From contig CALTYW010000067.1 of assembly GCA_943913625.1 (NCBI GenBank), forward strand, positions 1-12,275: DNA of 12,275 bases, in the 5' to 3' direction. Shown here piece by piece: positions 7,312 through 12,275 of this stretch. The notes beneath the pieces were generated by a model, which had not been told where the DNA came from, searched no databases, and worked only from the letters and a program-made list of their open reading frames with translations. Origin of the DNA: an uncultured Campylobacter sp. Lineage in GTDB: Bacteria; Actinomycetota; Actinomycetes; Mycobacteriales; Mycobacteriaceae. Each line of letters starts with the position of its first letter. Position 1 is the stretch's first letter. The translations under genes and the position numbers were made by a program.

Positions 7312-8440
7312 AACGCGCGGGGTGCGCGGACACAGTCCAGGGGTCAGTGCGGATCTGCAAGATCTCGGTGTCCACGCCTAGAGGCGCCACGATACCTTCC
7401 GCCTGGGTGGTCCACGGAAACTCGCTGGTCCAGTGGGCCGTGTCGATGACGGCCGGGCCGCCGGCGCGCAGGTGCTCGTCAACGGGGTGGTGGCGCAGGT
7501 CGGAGGTGACGTAGACATCGACGCCGAGCTTGGACACATCTGCGAGGAAGCTGTCGCCGGAACCGGAGGACACGGCGACTTTTTGCACGAGGCGGTCCGG
7601 GTCGCCGGCGGCGCGCACGCCCCACACAGTCTCAGGCAGGGCGTCGGCGACCTGCTGGGTGAATTCGCGAAGTGTCATGGGCTCGGGCAGCTCGCCGATG
7701 CGGCCCAAGCCTGTGGCGTTTGAAAGGTCGGCGGTGTCTTCGAGCTGCACCACGTCGAAGGCGGGTTCCTCGTAGGGGTGCGCATTCCGCAGGGTGTCCA
7801 CGAGGCGGCGGCGCAGCTTCGTCGGGGCCACGAACTCGATGCGGGTCTCGGCGGCCTGGTAGTGTTCGCCGACCTGGCCGTCTGTTGGGTCGGCGCCGTC
7901 CTGCGGCGTGAATTCGCCCTGGCCGTCGATGGTGAATGCGCACTCGGTGTAGTCGCCGATTGCGCCGGCACCTTCGCGGAACAGCGCCTGCTTCAGGGCC
8001 GCGGCGTTCGCGGGCGGGACATGCACGCCCCACTTGTCGGTGCCGCCGAGGGTGACGGGCTTGATGGGACGGCCGGGCGTGATGCCGACGAGCTCAGCCA
8101 GGATGTCGGAGACACCCGGGCGGGCCGAGTCCGCGTTCGTGTGGGCGGCGAACAGCGCGCAGCCGCCGGAGATGAGTGTGTGGATGACCTTGCCCTTCGG
8201 CGTGCTCGCCGCAACCGAGTGCACGCCGCGCAACAGCAGCGGGTGGTGGACCACGAGCATCTGCGCACCTTTGGCAACGGCAGCCTCCGCGACCTCCTGC
8301 GTGCAATCGAGCGCGAACGCGACCTTGCGCACCTCCGCGGACGGATCGCCGCAGATCAGCCCCACTTGGTCCCAGCTCTCCGCGAGCTGCGGCGGGTATG
8401 CGGTCTCGAGCGCGTGCACAACATCCTTGACGTGAACCAT
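7310..8440 (-). CDS. Nif3-like dinuclear metal centre protein (GTP cyclohydrolase I type 2 / NIF3 family)
   Basis: The 376-aa protein belongs to the NIF3/YbgI family. SWDQVGL at about 22-28 is the family's N-terminal signature. MLVVHHPLLL has H65 and H66, and AAHTNADSARPGVSD has H100 and D104. Near the C-terminus are VTSDLRHHPVDEH and DTAHWTSEFPW, which supply the remaining histidine/glutamate metal ligands. The middle (about 125-250) is the inserted domain common in the longer bacterial members. Its biochemical role is unsettled; the GTP cyclohydrolase label in databases rests on limited evidence. The true start is ATG 8440: the open frame extends much farther upstream, but that part runs antisense to the HAD gene. 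A TAGGCT box 7 nt before the ATG suggests a leaderless mRNA heading the nif3-zinc ribbon-RNase H operon. Confidence 0.92.
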   Translation of the reverse strand: MVHVKDVVHALETAYPPQLAESWDQVGLICGDPSAEVRKVAFALDCTQEVAEAAVAKGAQMLVVHHPLLLRGVHSVAASTPKGKVIHTLISGGCALFAAHTNADSARPGVSDILAELVGITPGRPIKPVTLGGTDKWGVHVPPANAAALKQALFREGAGAIGDYTECAFTIDGQGEFTPQDGADPTDGQVGEHYQAAETRIEFVAPTKLRRRLVDTLRNAHPYEEPAFDVVQLEDTADLSNATGLGRIGELPEPMTLREFTQQVADALPETVWGVRAAGDPDRLVQKVAVSSGSGDSFLADVSKLGVDVYVTSDLRHHPVDEHLRAGGPAVIDTAHWTSEFPWTTQAEGIVAPLGVDTEILQIRTDPWTVSAHPAR

Positions 8441-8447
8441 GGCAACC

Positions 8448-8453
8448 AGCCTA
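8448..8453 (-). promoter_or_regulatory. Candidate -10 box of nif3, leaderless geometry
   Basis: TAGGCT on the minus strand, exactly 7 nt before ATG 8440. No Shine-Dalgarno lies between. It sits in a 36-bp divergent region shared with the HAD gene. The plus strand there shows TTGACG (8427-8432) and TACAAA (8452-8457), with a long 19-bp spacer, as a weak candidate promoter for the rightward operon. Confidence 0.45.
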
Positions 8454-8476
8454 CAAATTTGGAAAGGTGTGAAGGC

Positions 8477-9112
8477 GTGACCACCACCCTGCTTTTCGAC
8501 GTCGACGGCACCATCATCGATTCCTTCCCCGGCATCCGCGAAGGCTTCCTCATCGGCCTGCGCGCCGTGGACTGGGAGATCCCGGACGAGGACTACATCC
8601 GCCGCATCCCCGGTCCGCCCATGCGCGAAACCATGCGCGACCTGGGCATGGACGCGGACACGGTCGAGCGCGCCATGAGCGCCTACTCCGAGTACATGAC
8701 GGACGAGGGCTGGCAGCGCTTCACGGTCTTCGACGGCATGGCGCGCCTCATCGAGCGCTTTTCGCTTGACGACGATTACTTCATCGCCACCGCCACATCC
8801 AAGAGCGAAAAGTTCGCCAACCTCGCCCTGGGGCGCGCCGGGGTGTTGGAGCGCATCGACTTCCTCGGCGCCGCCTCCAACGACGGGGTGCGCGCCAAGA
8901 AGGTGGACGTGATCCAGTACGTGCTGGATAACGTCTCGCCGGAGCGCCCGCTGATGGTCGGCGACCGGTTGCACGACTTCGAGGGCGCGGCCTCCTCCGA
9001 CATCCCGGCCGTGGCTGTGACGTGGGGCTACGGCACGAAAGAAGAGTGGGACCTGGCCACGTACCGGGCCTCGGACGCCGCTGAACTGGAAAGGATCATC
9101 CGTGAGTTCTGA
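8477..9112 (+). CDS. HAD-superfamily hydrolase, PtkA-like (phosphoglycolate-phosphatase fold)
   Basis: The 211-aa protein has all HAD motifs. LLFDVDGTIIDS carries nucleophile D8 and D10, ATATS carries T107 of motif II, a lysine pair (K141/K142) fits motif III, and VGDRLHDFEGA supplies D163 and D167. Residues about 15-85 form the helical cap. By position directly before the tyrosine phosphatase it matches Mycobacterium tuberculosis Rv2232 (PtkA). PtkA is a HAD-fold protein reported to act as a tyrosine kinase on PtpA. Unlike PtkA (about 290 aa) it lacks the disordered N-terminal extension, and a plain small-molecule phosphatase of the Gph type is equally possible. Start GTG 8477 has AAAGG 9 nt upstream; the frame is open farther left but antisense to nif3. 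It overlaps the next gene by 11 nt. Confidence 0.88.
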   Translation: MTTTLLFDVDGTIIDSFPGIREGFLIGLRAVDWEIPDEDYIRRIPGPPMRETMRDLGMDADTVERAMSAYSEYMTDEGWQRFTVFDGMARLIERFSLDDDYFIATATSKSEKFANLALGRAGVLERIDFLGAASNDGVRAKKVDVIQYVLDNVSPERPLMVGDRLHDFEGAASSDIPAVAVTWGYGTKEEWDLATYRASDAAELERIIREF

Positions 9113-9581
9113 CACATTGCACATCGACTTCGTCTGCACCGGCAACATCTGCCGTTCCCCCATGGCGGAGGTGATTGTGCGCTCCCGCCTCGAGGACGCG
9201 GGGCTGGGAGAGCGGGTCCGTGTGACGTCGTCAGGCATCGGCGGCTGGCACGTGGGCGACAAAGCCGACGAGCGCGCCCGCGCCGAGCTCGCCGCGAACG
9301 GCTACGACGGCGAGGCGCACCGCGCGCAGCAGTTCGGAGCCGAGCAGTTCGACGCCGACCTCATCGTCGCGCTGGACACCAACCACGTCTCCGAGCTGGT
9401 GGCGCGCGGGGTGCCCGAGGAGCGGGTGCGGCTGATCCGCTCCTTCGACCCGGACGCGCCGGAGGGCGCCGGGGTGGCGGATCCTTACTACGGGGGTGCG
9501 CAGGGATTCGTCGATACGCGCGAGCAAATTGAAGCCGCCGCGGACGGCATTATCGATTGGGTGCGAGGCCAACTAGACTGA
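9102..9581 (+). CDS. ptpA: Low-molecular-weight protein tyrosine phosphatase, PtpA-like
   Basis: The 159-aa enzyme carries the P-loop VCTGNICRS (C12 nucleophile, R18) and, near the C-terminus, ADPYYGG with D127 as the general acid. Both are diagnostic for the LMW-PTPase family, and the length is normal. It dephosphorylates phosphotyrosine proteins by a cysteinyl-phosphate intermediate. In Mycobacterium tuberculosis the orthologous position holds the secreted PtpA; no signal peptide is visible here, nor is one expected. GTG 9102 is supported by AAAGGA 6 nt upstream, and the gene begins inside the HAD gene. The overlap implies coupled expression, which fits a kinase/phosphatase or phosphatase pair acting on one pathway. 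The symbol rests on family plus synteny. Confidence 0.92.
   Translation: MSSDTLHIDFVCTGNICRSPMAEVIVRSRLEDAGLGERVRVTSSGIGGWHVGDKADERARAELAANGYDGEAHRAQQFGAEQFDADLIVALDTNHVSELVARGVPEERVRLIRSFDPDAPEGAGVADPYYGGAQGFVDTREQIEAAADGIIDWVRGQLD
9574..9579 (+). promoter_or_regulatory. Possible -10 box inside the end of ptpA for SURF1
   Basis: TAGACT lies in the last codons of ptpA and is followed by 7 nt and GTG 9587. The geometry equals that of the other leaderless candidates. SURF1 may equally be read from the upstream operon transcript, so this is tentative. Confidence 0.35.
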
Positions 9582-9586
9582 CCCGC

Positions 9587-10546
9587 GTGAGGCAGACACA
9601 GACCGATCAGCGCTGGTGGCGGGCACTGCTGTCGCCCGGGTGGATCATCGCGGCGATCCTGATCTGCCTGTTTTCCTACTACGCCTTCACGTTCCTCGCG
9701 CCGTGGCAGCTGGGCAAAAACGAGCGGCTGGTGCAGCGCAACGAGCACATCGCGGAGGCCTTTGAACACGACCCGCAGCCGATCGCCGACGTGCTGCGCC
9801 CCGACGGCACGATGAGCGAGGACGACGAATGGTCCCGTGTCGTGGCCACCGGGCAGTATGTCGGCTCGGACGTGCTGCTGCGGCTGCGGCCCATTGACCG
9901 CACGCCGGCGTTCCAGGTGCTGACGCCACTTCGGCTGTCTACCGGGCAGACCGTGCTGGTGAACCGCGGGTGGGTGCCGGCGGAGGATTCGACGCGCGTG
10001 CCCCCGATCGCGCCCGCGCCCGACGGCGACGTCACGGTCACGGGCTTCATGCTTCTCGACGAAGGCGTCCACCCCTCCCCACCCCTTTCCGAACAGGGCT
10101 ACGAGATGGTCTACTCGATCAGCCCCGGGCAAGTCGGCGACATCCTGGGTGAGGACGTCGCTGGGGATCTGGCGTCGCCCTACCTGCAGCTTTCGGCCGA
10201 CTCCCCCGGCGTGCTGCAGCCGATTCCCCTGCCGCAGTTGGAGACCGGCAACCACCTCTCCTACGGGCTGCAATGGATCCTCTTCGGCTTCGCCGCGCCC
10301 GCCGGCCTGCTGTACTTCGTCTTCGCCGACGCCCGCGAGCGCCGCCGCTACCAGGAGGAACAGGAGCAATTGCTTGTCGACGACACACCCGCCGGCGCCG
10401 GACCCGACCCCTCCGCGTCGGCGGCGGAGGGTGCTTCGGCAGCGCAGTCGGCGTCGGCGGCTCCTTCTGCCCCAGCACGCTCCCGTTACGGATCGTCCCG
10501 AGCCAACCCGTGGGCGAAGGCATACGATAAGGAAGCGGAACGCTAA
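9587..10546 (+). CDS. SURF1-family cytochrome oxidase biogenesis protein
   Basis: The 319-aa membrane protein has the SURF1 layout. Transmembrane segment 1 is at about residues 19-40 and is followed by the conserved APWQLGKNERL. An extracytoplasmic domain carries VLTPLRLSTGQTVLVNRGWVP (110-131). NHLSYGLQW (222-230) leads into transmembrane segment 2 (about 226-247). SURF1 proteins assist assembly of the haem a3/CuB centre of aa3-type cytochrome oxidase. After TM2 comes a charged segment and an Ala/Ser/Pro-rich low-complexity tail (about 265-300), then RANPWAKAYDKEAER. Start GTG 9587 is preferred over the upstream TTG 9557, which lies within ptpA; there is no good Shine-Dalgarno for either. 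It is 5 nt downstream of ptpA, as at the mycobacterial Rv2234-Rv2235 locus. Confidence 0.92.
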   Translation: MRQTQTDQRWWRALLSPGWIIAAILICLFSYYAFTFLAPWQLGKNERLVQRNEHIAEAFEHDPQPIADVLRPDGTMSEDDEWSRVVATGQYVGSDVLLRLRPIDRTPAFQVLTPLRLSTGQTVLVNRGWVPAEDSTRVPPIAPAPDGDVTVTGFMLLDEGVHPSPPLSEQGYEMVYSISPGQVGDILGEDVAGDLASPYLQLSADSPGVLQPIPLPQLETGNHLSYGLQWILFGFAAPAGLLYFVFADARERRRYQEEQEQLLVDDTPAGAGPDPSASAAEGASAAQSASAAPSAPARSRYGSSRANPWAKAYDKEAER

Positions 10547-10553
10547 GAGGAGG
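10546..10553 (+). promoter_or_regulatory. Strong ribosome binding site of the acidic hypothetical protein
   Basis: AGAGGAGG overlaps the last base of the SURF1 stop codon and lies 5 nt before ATG 10559. It fixes the start and implies co-transcription with SURF1. Confidence 0.8.
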
Positions 10554-10558
10554 CCGAC

Positions 10559-10984
10559 ATGAATCTGGACTTTGACCTTGACTCCGCCCAGCTCAAGGCT
10601 GTTTTAGACACCCTCGAAACCGCGGGCGTGCAGCTCGCGGAGGGGGTGGAGCCCGACGATGTCGAAGACGCCATCCTCGACGACCCGACCGCCTTCCCCA
10701 ACCGCCCCTTCGCCTCGCTGCTCACGCTTCGCGACCCCGACGGCTACACCCTCTTCGCCCTCACCTCCCCCTACACCGACCTGGAGGCCCGCGCGTTCAA
10801 GGCCGTCCGCGCCGCCGGGGAGTTTCTGCTGGACCTCGCGGACGTCCCGGATGCTGCGGGCGCTTCGACCGGTTCCGCCCGGGTGCGCTACACGGAGTGG
10901 GACGTGGCCGACGTTGCCTTCGACGGCACCTCCCCCGACTTCGAACTCGGCATCCTCGCCGCGATCGAGGCCCGCGTGCTCTAG
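10559..10984 (+). CDS. Acidic conserved-looking hypothetical protein
   Basis: I do not recognise this 141-aa protein. It is acidic, with the N-terminal half rich in Asp/Glu (MNLDFDLDSAQ; EPDDVEDAILDDP). It has no membrane segment, signal peptide or cysteine motif. A middle segment FASLLTLRDPDGYTLFALTSPYTDLEA looks like a beta-hairpin followed by helices. The strong Shine-Dalgarno and codon use like its neighbours support a real gene. It is the last gene of the rightward HAD-ptpA-SURF1 operon and ends 32 nt before the first long palindrome. No function is offered. Confidence 0.8.
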   Translation: MNLDFDLDSAQLKAVLDTLETAGVQLAEGVEPDDVEDAILDDPTAFPNRPFASLLTLRDPDGYTLFALTSPYTDLEARAFKAVRAAGEFLLDLADVPDAAGASTGSARVRYTEWDVADVAFDGTSPDFELGILAAIEARVL

Positions 10985-10990
10985 CCCCCA

Positions 10991-11017
10991 CCCCACTTCG
11001 GTCCCGCCCCACTTCGG
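10991..11017. repeat. 11-bp direct repeat next to palindrome 1
   Basis: CCCCACTTCGG occurs at 10991-11001 and again at 11007-11017, a 16-bp period. The second copy ends on the first base of the long palindrome. Its role is unknown; it may mark replication slippage or an insertion boundary. Confidence 0.6.
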
Positions 11018-11090
11018 CAAAGGTCATTTGTAGGAGGTCGTTTCTAACGCCATTTGCCGGTACAAACGACCTCCTACAAACGACCTTTGC
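11017..11090. repeat. Long imperfect palindrome 1 (left flank of the DUF559 gene)
   Basis: Arms 11017-11049 and 11058-11090 pair over 33 bp with three mismatches (11026/11081, 11044/11063, 11047/11060) around an 8-nt loop. Each arm contains two copies of GTC(G/A)TTT 14 bp apart, in a GGAGGTCGTTT core. There is no T-run on either side, so it is not a textbook intrinsic terminator, although it lies between two convergent genes and could block transcription from both. It is related to the palindrome at 12179-12250. Confidence 0.92.
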
Positions 11091-11137
11091 GTCGAGGAGG
11101 GTGGCGGAGCCCGGGCCGCGGGCGAGGAGGGTGCAGG

Positions 11138-12100
11138 TCAGGCGGCCCGGCGCTTCCACGACGGGCCGGTTGCAGGCCTCCACCTCGACGGAGTCACGCG
11201 AGGTGGGCCGAGGCGCTTTGCGCGCTCATGCGCGTTGAGTACGCGTTGGACGCATGAGTGGACGTCGTCAAGCAAATGCTTCGTGCGGATGCGCACGACC
11301 TCGTACTCCTGCTCTCCCATCCAACTTTCGCGCTCGAGCTGGTCCAGAACCGCCTTCGTGGTCTCGGTCTCGTATTTTTGGTCGCCGTCGATCTCGATAA
11401 CGACTTGACCCCAGATCAGGTCCGCTCGTGCGTCTGGGCCGAGCCACATTTGCGCGTCGGCGTGGATGCCGTGCTCTGCAAGCACGACCCGGAAATACGA
11501 CTCGAACGGCGACTCAGAAAGCGGCGAGCACAATTCGAGTGCCCTCCGCGCGTGTTCGATCCCCTTCTTGCCGCGCAGCCTATCGACGGTAGCTTCAAGC
11601 TCTCCACGGATCACCCTCCCCTCCGCGGCCGTTTTGCCGCAGAAGAGCGAATCCATCGCCACAACCCCTTCGCGCACGCCGTGCAGCCTAGCGACGTCAA
11701 CGGCCGTGCGAACCGGCTTAGTCACCCACACCTTGTCGTCAGTGCCGCTGGCGTGGACATAGCCGTAATCGACCTTCGGGATTTGCATGGCGCGGTACCT
11801 GACACCCTCCGGCCACTGGGCGCGTCGCGGTGGTTTGTTCACCGGGTTGGTCAGTTCAATGGTGCGGTCGGGGGTCGGCATCGTCCACAGACCGTTCACG
11901 ACGGCGGCAGATCGCGCGACCAGGATCGCTTTCTGTGCCGCTGCGCCGACGGCGTAACAGTGAACGAATTCCTTCTCGTGCGGTTTGAGCTTGTCCCATT
12001 CCGCTTCCGGGATGAACCGGGTCTTCGACAGCTTGCGACATGGCTCACGGTCCGCCGCCCCCGGTCGAACCAACAGGCGCGCTAATGCGTTTCGATCCAT
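11138..12100 (-). CDS. AbiEi-like / DUF559 (PD-(D/E)XK-type) accessory protein
   Basis: The 320-aa protein has a layout common in actinobacteria. The N-terminal and middle region (about 40-180) resembles AbiEi-type 'antitoxin' proteins, with AVGAAAQKAILVARSAAVV, a beta-rich stretch and VTKPVRTAVDVARLHGVREGVVAMDSLF. The C-terminal DUF559 region (about 195-290) carries a PD-(D/E)XK-like pattern: SPFES (E196/E200), ARADLIW (D227) and VVIEIDGDQKY (E236, D238), then WMGEQEYEVVRI. This suggests a nuclease fold, as in Vsr-like proteins; substrate and activity are unknown. The last 25 residues look like an unrelated basic tail. GC content in sampled lines (about 55-62%) is below that of the neighbours. 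No partner toxin gene is visible. ATG 12100 follows a G-rich possible Shine-Dalgarno. Two related palindromes bracket the gene. Confidence 0.85.
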   Translation of the reverse strand: MDRNALARLLVRPGAADREPCRKLSKTRFIPEAEWDKLKPHEKEFVHCYAVGAAAQKAILVARSAAVVNGLWTMPTPDRTIELTNPVNKPPRRAQWPEGVRYRAMQIPKVDYGYVHASGTDDKVWVTKPVRTAVDVARLHGVREGVVAMDSLFCGKTAAEGRVIRGELEATVDRLRGKKGIEHARRALELCSPLSESPFESYFRVVLAEHGIHADAQMWLGPDARADLIWGQVVIEIDGDQKYETETTKAVLDQLERESWMGEQEYEVVRIRTKHLLDDVHSCVQRVLNAHERAKRLGPPRVTPSRWRPATGPSWKRRAA

Positions 12101-12120
12101 TCTCTACCCCCCAGTAGTCG

Positions 12121-12141
12121 TTGCGTTTAAACGTAACGCAA
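12121..12141. promoter_or_regulatory. Candidate operator upstream of the DUF559 gene
   Basis: Perfect 7-bp inverted repeat TTGCGTT / AACGCAA with a 7-nt spacer. It contains the overlapping palindrome CGTTTAAACG (12124-12133). On the minus strand a -10-like TACGTT (12135-12130) falls inside it, about 30 nt upstream of ATG 12100, where a repressor or autoregulator could act. No convincing -35 was seen. Confidence 0.4.
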
Positions 12142-12178
12142 ACGAAGTCCGAGGGGAAGGGGTCAGGATGGGTTGGCA

Positions 12179-12250
12179 CAGAAGTCGTTAGTGGGAGGTC
12201 GTTTCTGCCGCCGAAGACCGGTAGAAACGACCTCCCACTAACGACTTTTG
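12179..12250. repeat. Long imperfect palindrome 2 (right flank of the DUF559 gene)
   Basis: Arms 12179-12210 and 12219-12250 pair over 32 bp with only two G-T positions (12181/12248 and 12207/12222) around an 8-nt loop. The left arm matches that of palindrome 1 at 25 of 32 positions, including an unbroken GGAGGTCGTTTCT. Three differences from palindrome 1 occur on both arms together. It lies 78 bp upstream of the DUF559 start. GGGTGGCGG follows it at 12254-12262, and the same 9-mer follows palindrome 1 at 11099-11107. Confidence 0.92.
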
Positions 12251-12275
12251 CAGGGGTGGCGGGGTTGGGGGGTGG

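Noticed and set aside
8441..9262. N-terminal extension of Nif3 to 9262
   Set aside because: It is antisense to the HAD and ptpA genes, and the Nif3 family sequence begins at MVHVKDVVHALE.
11017..11090. Palindrome 1 as an ordinary Rho-independent terminator
   Set aside because: The stem is far longer than usual and no T-run follows on either strand. A terminating effect remains possible, but the label is not supported.
11258..12085. Plus-strand open frame antisense to the DUF559 gene
   Set aside because: The minus-strand product shows coherent AbiEi/DUF559 motifs; the plus-strand translation shows none.
11138..12100. The DUF559 gene as an insertion-sequence transposase
   Set aside because: No DDE, serine, tyrosine or HUH transposase motif is visible, and the flanking repeats are internally palindromic rather than simple terminal inverted repeats.
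11017..12250. The two palindromes as a CRISPR array
   Set aside because: Only two copies more than 1 kb apart, with a gene between them, no regular spacers and no cas genes.

Overview
The window looks like chromosomal DNA of a high-GC actinobacterium, most likely a Corynebacterium. The evidence is the gene set (glutamine synthetase, CYTH-CHAD protein, galactokinase-like protein, RNB ribonuclease next to rnpB, RNase H/phosphatase fusion, zinc-ribbon coiled-coil protein, Nif3, HAD/PtkA-like, PtpA-like, SURF1). Much of this order matches, from memory, the Mycobacterium tuberculosis region around Rv2222c-Rv2235. Several genes also have a TANNNT -10 box set 7-8 nt before the start codon, as in corynebacterial and mycobacterial leaderless mRNAs.

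Layout. 1-498 (-): first 166 residues of a type I glutamine synthetase. 532-2133 (+): CYTH-CHAD protein. 2146-2352 (-): small conserved SPOR-like protein. 2423-3622 (+): galactokinase-like GHMP protein that appears to lack the catalytic residues. 3619-8440 (-): a rightward-to-leftward run of nif3, zinc-ribbon protein, RNase HI/phosphatase fusion, rnpB (RNase P RNA) and an RNB exoribonuclease, so three RNA-processing factors lie side by side. 8477-10984 (+): HAD hydrolase/PtkA-like, low-molecular-weight tyrosine phosphatase, SURF1 and an unrecognised acidic protein, with tight spacing or overlap. 11138-12100 (-): a lower-GC accessory gene with an AbiEi-like N-terminal region and a DUF559 (PD-(D/E)XK nuclease-like) C-terminal domain.

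The most unusual structure is at the right end. The DUF559 gene is bracketed by two long related palindromes (11017-11090 and 12179-12250). Each has 32-33 bp arms around an 8-nt loop and shares the core GGAGGTCGTTT. Three base pairs differ between the two copies on both arms at once, so pairing is kept. Together they form an approximately 1.23 kb cassette-like unit inserted after a conserved housekeeping block. I consider this the best candidate for an undescribed element; its mobility and function are inference.

The rest is mostly conserved core genome. Points of interest there are the apparent loss of catalytic residues in the galactokinase-like protein, the repeated leaderless promoter geometry, and the PtkA/PtpA-like pair without the N-terminal extension known for mycobacterial PtkA.
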